A stretch of DNA of 20,919 nt, taken from contig JBBRTW010000066.1 in NCBI GenBank assembly GCA_038244055.1, positions 1 to 20,919 on the forward strand. The letters are read 5' to 3'. The notes beneath the pieces were generated by a model that was given only the letters and a program-made list of their open reading frames with translations, did no database searches and had not been told where the DNA came from. This DNA comes from DASPKW01 sp038244055. Its GTDB lineage: Bacteria; Planctomycetota; Phycisphaerae; Tepidisphaerales; Tepidisphaeraceae. The number at the start of each line of letters is the position of its first letter. Positions within the stretch are counted from its first letter, which is position 1. This document shows, piece after piece, positions 8,434-16,658 of the stretch. The translations under genes and the position numbers were made by a program.

Positions 8434-9417
8434 ATGAATTCCAGCATCCCGACCGATGGCCAGTTGCTCGCGCGCTTCGCACGCACTGGAGATGAGCAGG
8501 CTTTCGCCGAGATTGTCGGCCGGCACGGCGCGATGATCTATCGCATTTGCTCCCGTCTCTGCCACCAGCCCCAGGATGCCCAGGACGCGGCCCAGAACGT
8601 CTTCATCACACTGGCCGAGAAGGCCCGGATCATGCAATCGCGCGATTGCCTGGCCGGCTGGCTCCATCAGACCGCGGTTCACACCTGCATGCGCTGGCGG
8701 CGCGGCGCGATGACCCGCGCCCTGCACGAACGACAGGCCGCCCGCTCGAGGCCCGACAGCGCCGAAAAGGAGGCCGGCCTCGATGCCGCCGAGGAGTTCA
8801 ATCAACTCTGCAAAGCGCTGGGCGCGCTGCCCGAGGATTATCGCAACGCCCTGATCCTCCACCATCTCGAAGGCTACACCATCGAGCAGGTCGCCGAGCT
8901 GCTTGCCATGCGCCCCGGCACCATCGCCGCGCGCCTGAGCCGCGGCCGCGCCATGCTGCGCGAGCGCCTGGCCACTGTCGGCCTGCTTCTGGCGGCCCAT
9001 TCCGCCAACCTGCTCCTCGACGAATCAGAAACCCTGGCCATGACGCCGGAATTGGCCCGGTCCATCAAGCAATCGGCCGCCGCCGCCGCCGCCGCGAGCG
9101 CTGAATCCGCACTCCCCGCCGCAGCGCTGGGCGCGGCAGTCCCGCTGACCTTCGCCGCCAAACTCAAGGCCGCTTGCATAGTGATGGCGCTTTCCACGAG
9201 CACATTCGCCGCCGGCGCTTGGGCCGCCCATTGCGCACTGGCTCCCATGGAGCCCATCGCCACCGCCGGACCCAAAGCCCAAGCAGACCCTGAACCTGAT
9301 TCCGAGCCAACCGACGCCACCCTCAGCAGCGGGCGAAGCACAGGCGTCCCCGAGCCTTCCAGTCTTTTTATCTTTGGCCCCCTGGCCTGCCTCATGCGCC
9401 GCCCGCGCCGCGGTTGA
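8434..9417 (+). CDS. ECF-like sigma factor with transmembrane extension and PEP-CTERM-type tail
   Basis: A 327-residue protein (start ATG 8434, preceded by AAAGAGGTGG; an ATG at 8353 is in frame but lacks such a site). Region sigma2 is near 10-90 (DEQAFAEIVGRHG, DAQDAAQNVFITLAE, WLHQTAV). Region sigma4 is near 125-175 (LPEDYRNALILHHLEG, TIAARLSRGRAMLRERL), so it should bind core RNA polymerase and -35/-10 elements. An Ala-rich linker, one likely transmembrane helix (about 240-265) and an acidic Pro-rich stretch follow. The end, VPEPSS plus LFIFGPLACLM plus RRPRR, has all three parts of a PEP-CTERM signal (residues 305-327). This signal is normally found on exported proteins sorted by exosortase. 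Topology is consistent: sigma domain inside, VPEP outside, Arg tail inside. Whether it is processed is unknown. Confidence 0.85.
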   Translation: MNSSIPTDGQLLARFARTGDEQAFAEIVGRHGAMIYRICSRLCHQPQDAQDAAQNVFITLAEKARIMQSRDCLAGWLHQTAVHTCMRWRRGAMTRALHERQAARSRPDSAEKEAGLDAAEEFNQLCKALGALPEDYRNALILHHLEGYTIEQVAELLAMRPGTIAARLSRGRAMLRERLATVGLLLAAHSANLLLDESETLAMTPELARSIKQSAAAAAAASAESALPAAALGAAVPLTFAAKLKAACIVMALSTSTFAAGAWAAHCALAPMEPIATAGPKAQADPEPDSEPTDATLSSGRSTGVPEPSSLFIFGPLACLMRRPRRG

Positions 9418-9515
9418 TCTGCTTCGTCTCCGCGCGTTCGGGCTGTTGGGGCGATCGGACAAAGCCAAATCCCGGAATCGCAACTCAAAGCGGTTGCGCG
9501 ATGCCGCCCAGATGG

Positions 9516-10349
9516 CTACGGCCTCACAAAATGAATCATCGGATCCCGAAAATTCACCCCCACATCGGCCTGTAAAATCCGATACCCCTTCTCCGTCAGC
9601 ATCCTACAGGTTCGCTCCAGCCCCGCGTGATACCAGCGGCCGGGGGAGGGCTGGTCATCTTCGACCAGGCTCTTGATCGGCAGCGCCTGGCCGGGAAGGG
9701 GCTGGCCGTTCCAGGGGAGGCCGTTCATGGGTGAGAGGGCTCGGCGGATATCCAGGGCCTGCTGGTTCCGCGCGGCCCAGTTGTATTTTTCGTAGTCGGC
9801 CACCATGACCATCGCATGCGCGCCGGGGCGCAGCTTGTTCCACAGATTCGTCATGTAGGCCTCGATGCCATCGAAGGAAACGTGGCAGAGGCAGCCGAAG
9901 GAGAAGAGAAAATCGAATTTGTTATCCGGGAGGTCCGAGCAGGAAAAATCGTTCACCTGGAAATAGCGCACATGCGCCTGTGGGCCGACGTACTGCCAGA
10001 ATTGATTGTGCTCGGCGGGCAAAGCATCGAGGCACCACACCTCCCGCGCCGGGAGCATGGCCCGGGTCCATCCGCCCCGCCCCGGGCCGATCTCGAGGGC
10101 GACGGTATCGGCCGTGATGAAAGGCCGGATGCAGGCGAGGTAGGTGGCGTGGAGAACGCTCATGTACCCGAGCGCGCCGTAGCCGCTGGAGGTGATCGGA
10201 TCGAGCGGGTTGCCTTCGAAATAGCCGCCTTTCCAGAGTCCCTGGAAGGAATCGAGCTCGCGCTGGAGGCGGGTGGAGGGAGATTCAAGAGTGAGTTCTA
10301 ACGCGGAGCTGGCGGCGCAGTCAGCGGAAGGGTCGGCGAGGGTGTTCAT
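9516..10349 (-). CDS. class I SAM-dependent methyltransferase
   Basis: A 277-residue protein with the glycine-rich SAM-binding motif I, VALEIGPGRGGW (84-94), an acidic position in WCLDAL (D108) and a motif IV-like FDFLFSFGCLCH. It lies in the cytoplasm; the substrate is not evident. The frame is open 123 codons further upstream, but that part opposes the Nudix gene and has non-coding composition, so ATG 10349 is taken as the start although no clear Shine-Dalgarno precedes it. It is convergent with the sigma factor gene (98 bp apart, no terminator seen) and lies about 100 bp downstream of the Nudix gene on the same strand. Confidence 0.75.
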   Translation of the reverse strand: MNTLADPSADCAASSALELTLESPSTRLQRELDSFQGLWKGGYFEGNPLDPITSSGYGALGYMSVLHATYLACIRPFITADTVALEIGPGRGGWTRAMLPAREVWCLDALPAEHNQFWQYVGPQAHVRYFQVNDFSCSDLPDNKFDFLFSFGCLCHVSFDGIEAYMTNLWNKLRPGAHAMVMVADYEKYNWAARNQQALDIRRALSPMNGLPWNGQPLPGQALPIKSLVEDDQPSPGRWYHAGLERTCRMLTEKGYRILQADVGVNFRDPMIHFVRP

Positions 10350-10449
10350 GGGGAGGACCGTTACAGGAGTTGAATATGGCCCGCGGCGCGGACGTATGGG
10401 GTGGTTATCGGTCCTTGGGTTGAAGAGGCTGTAAGGTTTTTGAGGCGGC

Positions 10450-10869
10450 TCAAATCGTGGCCGCCAATTCGAGGGCGGCGATGAAGTCCCCATTCGTCGC
10501 CAGCCCATCCTCAAGCCCCATCGCCTCTTCGCGATTGAGCCACAGGATTTCCTCCACCTCGCCCGGCGCGGGCCAGAGCTCGCCATCGATCCACTCGGCC
10601 AGCCAGCCGAAGAGCGTGAATTGGCCGAAGCGGGTTTGCCAGACGGGCCGGAGGGGGCGGACTTCGATGCCGAGTTCTTCGCGGGCTTCGCGCACGATGG
10701 CCTCTTCGTGGGATTCACCGGCCTCGACCCCGCCGCCGGGGAAGGCGATCTTGCCGGGGAGCGAGCACCCCTTGGCGCGGCGGACCATCAGCCAGCGCCC
10801 ATCCGCGCGGCGCAGGCCGAAGACCACGCCGTGTGCCCGGCCATCAGGTTGGACGAAGCGTTTGCCCAC
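10450..10869 (-). CDS. Nudix hydrolase
   Basis: A 139-residue protein with a complete Nudix box, GX5EX7REUXEEXGU: G46, E52, R60, E61, E64, E65 and G67 in GGVEAGESHEEAIV then REAREELGI. Such enzymes hydrolyse nucleoside diphosphates linked to another group and use a divalent metal held by the REXXEE glutamates. Residues just before (MVRRAKGCSLPGKIAFPGG) are typical of the family. The substrate cannot be told from sequence. The start appears to be GTG (10869), with no ATG in frame upstream and no strong ribosome binding site. Confidence 0.88.
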   Translation of the reverse strand: MGKRFVQPDGRAHGVVFGLRRADGRWLMVRRAKGCSLPGKIAFPGGGVEAGESHEEAIVREAREELGIEVRPLRPVWQTRFGQFTLFGWLAEWIDGELWPAPGEVEEILWLNREEAMGLEDGLATNGDFIAALELAATI

Positions 10870-10984
10870 AACCCGACGGTATGTTGAGGGGAATGCAAGT
10901 CAATCGGGAAGTAAGCGGCGGAAAGCAATTTGTCGTGCGGCCGTCCCCGGCTGCGGCAGGAGAAGCGATGGCTTCAAACAAAAA

Positions 10985-11012
10985 CGCAGGCGGGAGGCCC
11001 GCACCACAATGA
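10985..11012 (+). repeat. GC-rich dispersed repeat (GGCgggaGGCCcgcaccac type)
   Basis: A short element containing caGGCGGGAGGCCCGCACCAC lies between the Nudix and zinc-ribbon genes. Similar sequences occur near 662-690 (caggcgagacgcccgcggcac) and 984-1006 (caggctaaaagcccgcaccg). The GGC/GCC arms can form a short hairpin. All three copies are intergenic. Confidence 0.45.
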
Positions 11013-11028
11013 ATGCGATGCGAAGGGA

Positions 11029-11694
11029 TCACCGGGGTTTGGGTTGTTCGCCCGTATTGGAATTGATCGGGCGGCCGGTGAAATTATTATAGCGGCCGCC
11101 ATCGTAGTAATTGGTCGCGGGTGCGACCTTGGCGGGCGTGGGCGGTTGGGTGGCCCGAATGATCTGCTCGGCGCGTGAACCGGGGATAGGACGTTGCTGG
11201 TTGATCAACCCATTCGAGGACGTCGGGCCAAGGGGCGTTGGTCCCGGCGTGGTGTAGGAGGTGATTGGCTTGGGGTAAAAGCCCGAGGAGTTGAAAGTCG
11301 GCGGCGGCGTGTACCGGAACGGCGTCGTCGTCGTGGAGGGTTTATTGCTGAACGCGCCCATGCGGGCCATCGTGCCGACGGCGATCAGCACCAGGACCAC
11401 CCATCCGCCTCCACCACTCGATTTGACGGCTGGCTTGGCCTTGGCGGCCGTGGCATAAGACAAAGTCTGCTTGGGCTGAACTGGCGGCGGGGGAACGATT
11501 GCCGGGGGCATGACCGGCGGCCTGGGAATTGATTTGGTCACCCGCGGCTCGGGCTTGATCTCGCGAATCGGCGGGGCGGGCGGGGGCATCGACATGCCCG
11601 AGCCGCCGAAGGCGCATCCACAACGGCGGCAAAATCGCGAGGAATCGGCCACTTCTTTGGAGCAGCGCGGGCATCGCATGGTTTCAACTTGCAT
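11029..11694 (-). CDS. zinc-ribbon membrane protein with Pro-rich regions
   Basis: A 221-residue protein. An N-terminal zinc ribbon has four cysteines, CPRC (C8, C11) and CRRC (C22, C25). A Pro-rich linker (37-75) leads to a single transmembrane helix (about 97-113, WVVLVLIAVGTMA). A low-complexity Pro/Thr/Ser/Asn-rich region follows, probably outside the cytoplasm. GAGGTG lies four bases before ATG 11694. A TATGAT box on the minus strand (11741-11746) could be part of its promoter, but no good -35 was found. Bacterial proteins of this design are usually of unknown function. Confidence 0.75.
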   Translation of the reverse strand: MQVETMRCPRCSKEVADSSRFCRRCGCAFGGSGMSMPPPAPPIREIKPEPRVTKSIPRPPVMPPAIVPPPPVQPKQTLSYATAAKAKPAVKSSGGGGWVVLVLIAVGTMARMGAFSNKPSTTTTPFRYTPPPTFNSSGFYPKPITSYTTPGPTPLGPTSSNGLINQQRPIPGSRAEQIIRATQPPTPAKVAPATNYYDGGRYNNFTGRPINSNTGEQPKPR

Positions 11695-11815
11695 ATCGCA
11701 CCTCGGTCATCGCAACCGCATCCTGGATGGCGGTTGATACATCATACGCTTGTGTCGGACGTCTAAGCTATTACGTTTACCCACTTTCATCCTGACAGGA
11801 AATGCCCCGATAAGG

Positions 11816-12391
11816 TCAGTCCGGAGCGGGGAATTTATCGGTTTTGGGCGAGGCCGGATCATTCGCAACCTTATGGCGTGTAATGACTTGCACCAATTGG
11901 CGGTCCAATTTCGGCATCAGGGCCTCCAAGGGCGTTCGGCGGCGAATCCAGAGGATCGCGAGGGTCCAGGCAAGAAAGACCGCGGCGGCCGAAAGATTCT
12001 GCCAGGAGTAAAACTCCCACGCCTGGTGATTGATCCAGACATCCTCCCGGCCGCGCGCCCAGGGATACCAGTAGCTGATTCCCCACCCTGGCCCCGAGCC
12101 GTAGTAATCCATGACGAGGTGGAGGTGGAACATGGCGAGGTAAACCAGGAACGCCAGAATGCGGCGGCGCACCGAGAAACCGGCCAGGATTGCAGCGCCG
12201 AGCAGTGAGAAGGTGAGGTTATGCCCGAGGACATGATGGTATTCCTCGAAATGCCAGTGGGAGATGAGAATGCCCAGCCCATCCAGGTCCGGCGCGGTGG
12301 CGGCTATCATGCAGAAGAGGCGCTGCCGCGGGGTCATGGGGAGCAGGTTGGCCAGGCACCATCCGGACATCAGGTGGGTTTGGACGTGCAT
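11816..12391 (-). CDS. membrane-bound metal-dependent hydrolase, YdjM/DUF457-like
   Basis: A 191-residue protein with the His/Asp pattern of the family: H6 in MHVQTHLMSGW, D35 and D37 in APDLDG, H52, H53 and H57 in YHHVLGHN, and H89, H91 and D95 in FHLHLVMDYYGSG. Hydrophobic stretches at about 24-40, 59-70, 77-95 and 133-147 point to an inner-membrane protein. Family members are annotated as metal-dependent hydrolases, but their substrates are generally unknown. It is divergent from the SBBP-type gene at 12571. No Shine-Dalgarno is evident before ATG 12391. Confidence 0.75.
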   Translation of the reverse strand: MHVQTHLMSGWCLANLLPMTPRQRLFCMIAATAPDLDGLGILISHWHFEEYHHVLGHNLTFSLLGAAILAGFSVRRRILAFLVYLAMFHLHLVMDYYGSGPGWGISYWYPWARGREDVWINHQAWEFYSWQNLSAAAVFLAWTLAILWIRRRTPLEALMPKLDRQLVQVITRHKVANDPASPKTDKFPAPD

Positions 12392-12570
12392 GGTTGTTGA
12401 TTCTAATCAGTTTCTCATTGGTGATGCGGGATACTCAAGCGGCGGATAATCTGAACCAAATGTGCGATGGGCCGGTTGCGTACGCCGCCAAATGTTGTGC
12501 GCGCGGGCATTATTGGTCAAAATGGGGATTCATCAGTGTGTTGGCTCCATGATTTTGCAGGAGAGAGGGT

Positions 12571-13956
12571 ATGACGTACCGCCAGAGGGCTACGATTGAA
12601 GGTCTCGAAGAACGAAAGATGCTCAACGGCGACCTCAAATGGGGTGTGCCGGATGGTGCCATTCAGGATGCGCTGACTTCCGATGCGCAGGGAGGGGCAT
12701 ATGTGATCGGGCACTTCAGGGGAACAGTCGATTTCAACCCGGCCAAGAACCGCTTCGCCAACCTCACGGCGGCCAACGCCACTGGCGATATGTTTGTGGC
12801 CAAATATCTATCCAACGGCGCACTGGCTTGGGTCACGCAGTATGGCAATGTCACCTCCGCGCCGCGCGGGACGGGCGCGGTGGCGGCCCGGCTGACCGGT
12901 GCCACCGGGTTTACCATCTGGATCTCAGGCACGTTCGCGGGAACAGTGGATTTCACTCCATCTGCCAAGGGGGGCAACGTGGCTTCCAATGGCAAGAACG
13001 ACATGTTCCTCCTCGGGCTGAGCGAAACGGGCGTTTTACGCTCGGTGGCGCGGGTGGGCACGGGCAATTCAGAAGCCGCGGTGGGCGTGGCGCTGGATGG
13101 GCAGGGACGCATCTACCTGGCCGGCACGCTGGATGATGCCTCGGGCGATACGCAGACGATTGCGACGCAGTTTACCGGGCGCGGCAAGTTCATTGCGACG
13201 CTTTCGTGGAATCAAACGGGTGTGGACATCGTTCCGACGGCGGTGTCGGCCGATGGGGATGGGGATTTCTTCATGGCGGGGACTGTTTCGAATGACTTCA
13301 CATTTTCGCTGGCACCTGGCGGCACGGTGACTGGGGCGACTTCGTTCCTGCTGAAGTTGGATCCGAGCGGGACCTTCGCCTGGGTCGGGCAGATCGATGG
13401 GGCCACCATCAAATCGGTGGCGACCGACAAGCTTTCGACGCAGGGGCCATACTCGGTCTCGATCGCCGGTGCATTCTCGGGGACACAGGATTTCGGATTC
13501 AACTCCGGGATCAAGGCGACCATGATCTCGGCCGGCGGAACCGATGGATTCGTAGCCCGCTACGATGATGCCGGTACGATCCTGTTCGGCTACCGCATGG
13601 GCGGAACGGGGGCCGACTCGGCCAACTCGGTGGATATGGATGCGGGCGGATCAACGTATATCGGCGGAGAATTCCAGGGCGTGGCCAACTTCCCGCGCGG
13701 GGCGGCGCTGACCAGCCGCGGCGGGTCGGACGGTTTCACGGCCAAATACGGGCCGACCGGCCGCCAATTGTACCTCGATCAATTCGGCGGGACGGGGACG
13801 GATCGAATCGCGCATGTGGCGATCGGCCAGGGCGCGGACCTCGTGGCGACCGGGCCGCTGTTCGCGCCGGGCAATTACGATCCGTTCGGCGGGACCTTCA
13901 CCCTGCAGCCGCAGAAGGGGCATGCGCAGGATTTGTTTGTGATACGGTTGGATTGA
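12571..13956 (+). CDS. SBBP-type beta-propeller surface protein with LEPR-XLL-like N-terminus
   Basis: A 461-residue protein. Near the N-terminus IEGLEERKMLNG fits the LEPR-XLL-type motif found at the start of many planctomycete surface proteins. The rest is made of repeats in which phrases such as GTVDFNP, DMFVAKYLSNGALAW, GTVDFTP, SFLLKLDPSGTFAW, DGFVARYDDAGTILF and DGFTAKYGPTGRQLY recur. This is the SBBP pattern of predicted beta-propellers. No classical signal peptide and no C-terminal anchor are visible, as is usual with LEPR-XLL proteins. A purine-rich GGAGAGAGGG precedes ATG 12571. Likely extracellular or cell-surface; ligand unknown. Confidence 0.8.
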   Translation: MTYRQRATIEGLEERKMLNGDLKWGVPDGAIQDALTSDAQGGAYVIGHFRGTVDFNPAKNRFANLTAANATGDMFVAKYLSNGALAWVTQYGNVTSAPRGTGAVAARLTGATGFTIWISGTFAGTVDFTPSAKGGNVASNGKNDMFLLGLSETGVLRSVARVGTGNSEAAVGVALDGQGRIYLAGTLDDASGDTQTIATQFTGRGKFIATLSWNQTGVDIVPTAVSADGDGDFFMAGTVSNDFTFSLAPGGTVTGATSFLLKLDPSGTFAWVGQIDGATIKSVATDKLSTQGPYSVSIAGAFSGTQDFGFNSGIKATMISAGGTDGFVARYDDAGTILFGYRMGGTGADSANSVDMDAGGSTYIGGEFQGVANFPRGAALTSRGGSDGFTAKYGPTGRQLYLDQFGGTGTDRIAHVAIGQGADLVATGPLFAPGNYDPFGGTFTLQPQKGHAQDLFVIRLD

Positions 13957-13986
13957 GGAGGGTTGGCTCTACGCGGATACCGACGA

Positions 13987-14015
13987 AGTGCATTGGCGCT
14001 TTTCGGTTATGCACT
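13987..14015. other. inverted repeat between convergent genes
   Basis: AGTGCAT (13987-13993) and ATGCACT (14009-14015) can form a 7-bp stem with a 15-base loop between the convergent genes ending at 13956 and 14007. The second arm overlaps the stop codon of the minus-strand gene. There is no clear T-tract, so a terminator role is doubtful. Confidence 0.3.
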
Positions 14016-14426
14016 GCGCGGCGTGAGCTTCGTGTAGGTTCGATCGAGGAACGCGATCTGGGCCGCATCGGCGATTTGCTTCAAGCGATCGGAGATTTCG
14101 GCCGATCGACCGGCGTCCGCGACGGCCGACAGTTCGACAGTCGAACCATTGGTGAAATGGATCGTGTAATCGCCGCCCCCGGCGTGGATGATTCGATCGA
14201 GTTTCACCTGCGATTCCAAGAGTTCTTCAATGCGCGTCCAGAAGGTCCGGATGCGCGTGTAGTCGGGTGACATTTCACCGATAAGGATGAACTCCGTCAT
14301 TGCGGTAGATGCATCATCGCTGGGAACGAATGTGACGGCGCAACCCCGCCTTTGCAAATCGAAGTAGATGCAATCCACCAAGGGGGGATCGTACAGGCGA
14401 TCATCGGAATCGATGGGGTCACTCAT
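14007..14426 (-). CDS. hypothetical protein, last gene of icd cluster
   Basis: A 139-residue protein of no recognised family. It is acidic in its first half and contains FILIGEMSPDYTRIRTFW, GGGDYTIHFTNGSTVEL and a C-terminal helical stretch SDRLKQIADAAQIAF. The start is ATG 14426; a GTG directly before it is less likely. It overlaps the end of the preceding gene by eight bases, which suggests translational coupling. No signal peptide or membrane segment. Its GC content looks lower than in neighbouring housekeeping genes. Confidence 0.65.
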   Translation of the reverse strand: MSDPIDSDDRLYDPPLVDCIYFDLQRRGCAVTFVPSDDASTAMTEFILIGEMSPDYTRIRTFWTRIEELLESQVKLDRIIHAGGGDYTIHFTNGSTVELSAVADAGRSAEISDRLKQIADAAQIAFLDRTYTKLTPRSA

Positions 14427-14799
14427 CACTGTCCTCTATCGGATATGCGTGAATGTATCGTCCATCGCACACGATGCGAATTGTATGCACCTTGCAGCCG
14501 TTCGCCAATCCAATTTCATGTGTGGCGATCACGTCAAGGGGATTGGGTAACTGAGCGGCCGGGGTCCAGCCCGCCAAAATCACCTCTGCTTCGATCTGGT
14601 CGACAAACGATTCCAACGTCCAAAAGGCGAGGAACTTGCTACCCCAGACCTTGCCCGTGCGCTCTTTGAGCTTCTTCGGATTGAGCTTGCTCAAACTCTC
14701 ATGCCATTCGTGTTTCTTCCGGCGGATGATCTGAAGCCCGGAGTCCACCGTTCTGAGGACGCCGCCATCGGGAACGCGGTTGAGGTCGATCTTGGCCAT
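14419..14799 (-). CDS. hypothetical protein in icd cluster
   Basis: A 126-residue protein of no recognised family. It begins MAKIDLNRVPDGG, is Lys-rich in the first half (IIRRKKHEWHESL, LNPKKLKERTGKVWGSK), then has FLAFWTLESFVDQIEAEVILAGW and ends in acidic EDSDE. It is probably cytoplasmic. It starts 15 bases after the stop of the gene upstream and overlaps the next gene by eight bases, so the three small genes are likely cotranscribed. Confidence 0.65.
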   Translation of the reverse strand: MAKIDLNRVPDGGVLRTVDSGLQIIRRKKHEWHESLSKLNPKKLKERTGKVWGSKFLAFWTLESFVDQIEAEVILAGWTPAAQLPNPLDVIATHEIGLANGCKVHTIRIVCDGRYIHAYPIEDSDE

Positions 14800-14814
14800 G
14801 GCGGAATCCCCTGT

Positions 14815-15099
14815 CTACTTGAGTTCAGCCACGCTAAAAGGAAGTACGACCCAGATCGACTGCTTTTCCTCCTCGGTCAGACTCGTCGCATCAATAATGC
14901 GCCACAACATGCTCCGCTTTCGCTTCTCGGTAAGGCCGTCGAACGCGCGCGACACAACAAGAACGTGAATGTTGCCTTCATAGCCGTCGGAGATATCCAC
15001 CGTGTCGGCCGGAAATTTCGCGCGCAGTGCTTGTTCGAGAATCTTCTTAATCCGTGCGTTTTTCCCAAACTTGCGTCTTGGTTGGCTGATTGAGGCCAT
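14815..15099 (-). CDS. small hypothetical protein, perhaps BolA-like
   Basis: A 94-residue protein starting MASISQPRRKFGKNARI. The middle, with ILEQALRAKFPADTVDISDG, IHVLVVSRAFDGLTEKRKRS and a helix before the C-terminal VVLPFS, recalls the layout of BolA proteins (…VVSEAFEGK… pattern). The usual BolA histidines that bind iron-sulfur partners are not evident, so the link is weak. It starts three bases after the stop of icd on the same strand, which implies cotranscription. Confidence 0.6.
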   Translation of the reverse strand: MASISQPRRKFGKNARIKKILEQALRAKFPADTVDISDGYEGNIHVLVVSRAFDGLTEKRKRSMLWRIIDATSLTEEEKQSIWVVLPFSVAELK

Positions 15100-15102
15100 G
15101 GT

Positions 15103-16464
15103 TCATCCCATATGCTTGATCATCTCGCTCGCGAACTCCGAGCACTTCACTTCCTTCGCCCCCTCCATCAGCCGCGCGAAATCGTAGGTCACCGTTTTCG
15201 CGCCGATGGTGCTGTCCAGGCTCTTGATGATCAGATCCGCCGCTTCCTGCCAGCCCATGTATTCGAACATCATGTGGCCGGAGAGGATGACGCTGCCGGG
15301 GTTGACCTTGTCGAGGTTGGCGTACTTGGGGGCGGTGCCGTGGGTGGCTTCGAAGATGGCGTGGCCGGAGACGTAGTTGATGTTGCCGCCGGGGGCGATG
15401 CCGATGCCGCCGACCTGAGCCGCCAGGGCATCGGAGAGATAGTCGCCGTTGAGGTTGAGCGTGGCGATCACCGAGAACTCTTCGGGGCGAGTGAGCACCT
15501 GCTGCAGCGTGATGTCGGCGATGGAGTCCTTGATGATCAGCCCAGCGCCGGGCTTGCCCGCGGGGATCTTGCACCACGGGCCGCCATCGATCTCGACCGC
15601 GCCGAAGAAATCCTTCGCCACCTTATATCCCCAGTCGCGGAAGCCGCCTTCGGTGAACTTCATGATGTTCCCCTTATGCACCAGGTTCACGCTCTTGAGG
15701 TTGTGCTTGATGGCGTGGCTGATCGCGGTATGCACGAGGCGCTCGGTCCCGAGATAGCTGACGGCCTTGATGCCGACGCCGACTTCCATGACGACCTGCC
15801 GCTTGGGCTCGCCGATCCCTACGAGCTGGGTCTGCCAGGCTTGCGACGCGGCCTGCGTGCCGACGCGGATTTTCTTGAAATCCTTGGGGAACTCTTTGGC
15901 GATGAAGTCGAGGATCTTGGCGGCCTCGGGGCTGCCGGCGGCGTATTCGATGCCGGCGTAGATGTCCTCGGTGTTCTCGCGGAAGATGACCATGTTGACC
16001 TTCTCTGGATGCTTGACCGGCGAAGGCACGCCCGTGAACCAGCGCACCGGGCGCAGGCAGACGTAGAGGTCGAGCAACTGCCGCAGCGCGACGTTCAGCG
16101 AGCGGATGCCGCCGCCAACCGGCGTGGTGAGCGGGCCTTTGATGCCGACCAGGAATTGCTTGAAGGCTTCAACCGTGTCATCGGGCAGCCACGCTTTGGC
16201 ATCGCCCTCGGGGGTGCCGGTCTTGAATTTATCGAAGGCCTTTCCGCCGGCGAAGACTTCCATCCAGGCGATCTTGCGCTGGCCCTTGTAGGCCTTGGCG
16301 ACCGCGGCATCGAACACGCGCACGGAGGCTTTCCAGATGTCCGGGCCGGTGCCATCGCCTTCGATGAAGGGAATGATCGGGTTATTCGGAACATTGAGCT
16401 TGCCGGCGGAGATGGTGATGGCCTGGCCGGTGGAGGGAACGACGACATCTTTGAACGCGGGCAT
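15103..16464 (-). CDS. icd: isocitrate dehydrogenase, NADP-type
   Basis: Oxidative decarboxylation of isocitrate to 2-oxoglutarate in the TCA cycle. The 453-residue protein follows the E. coli Icd pattern: IRSLNVALRQ (S122, N124, R128), CLRPVR (R138), FREN (R162), DIYAG (Y169), HKGNIMKFTEG (K264) and LNGDYLSD (D341, D345). NADP-type cofactor residues are present: K380-Y381 in HGTAPKY, and Y427 and R431 in TVTYDFARLM. S122 corresponds to Ser113, the target of Icd kinase in E. coli. About 25 extra residues lie near 195-230 compared with E. coli. AGGA lies seven bases before ATG 16464. The gene leads a minus-strand cluster with three small unknown genes. Confidence 0.96.
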   Translation of the reverse strand: MPAFKDVVVPSTGQAITISAGKLNVPNNPIIPFIEGDGTGPDIWKASVRVFDAAVAKAYKGQRKIAWMEVFAGGKAFDKFKTGTPEGDAKAWLPDDTVEAFKQFLVGIKGPLTTPVGGGIRSLNVALRQLLDLYVCLRPVRWFTGVPSPVKHPEKVNMVIFRENTEDIYAGIEYAAGSPEAAKILDFIAKEFPKDFKKIRVGTQAASQAWQTQLVGIGEPKRQVVMEVGVGIKAVSYLGTERLVHTAISHAIKHNLKSVNLVHKGNIMKFTEGGFRDWGYKVAKDFFGAVEIDGGPWCKIPAGKPGAGLIIKDSIADITLQQVLTRPEEFSVIATLNLNGDYLSDALAAQVGGIGIAPGGNINYVSGHAIFEATHGTAPKYANLDKVNPGSVILSGHMMFEYMGWQEAADLIIKSLDSTIGAKTVTYDFARLMEGAKEVKCSEFASEMIKHMG

Positions 16465-16580
16465 GGATTTTCCTGGAAAGGGATGAGTGAACGCGAACCG
16501 AGCCGCGAAAAGTAAGGCGGCGGTTGGCGACTGTCAATGCGGCAACGGGTTGCGGCGGCAGCGGTGAAACGGTTGCTCCG

Positions 16581-16609
16581 CCACAGAGAACGCCGAGGGC
16601 ACAGAGGAA
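16581..16609 (+). repeat. 9-nt-period intergenic repeat, copy 2
   Basis: CACAGAGAA CGCCGAGGG CACAGAGGA: three 9-mers of the CACAGAGNN pattern, the middle one diverged. It faces an inverted copy at 16732-16760 and is related to the CACGAAGNN array at 915-942. Confidence 0.55.
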
Positions 16610-16658
16610 GAAAGATATGAATGAATAGGTAGAGGTCTTGCGCGATTTGGGGCGCTTC

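Noticed and set aside
8143..9000. 285-codon minus-strand frame opposite the sigma factor gene
   Set aside because: Antisense to the sigma domains; no family resemblance.
10350..10718. N-terminal extension of the methyltransferase frame
   Set aside because: The extension lies opposite in frame to the Nudix gene and is Ser/Arg/Pro-rich; ATG 10349 fits the family better.
15112..16515. 467-codon frame on the plus strand opposite icd
   Set aside because: Antisense to icd, with Asp/Gly/Leu-rich shadow composition and no ribosome binding site.
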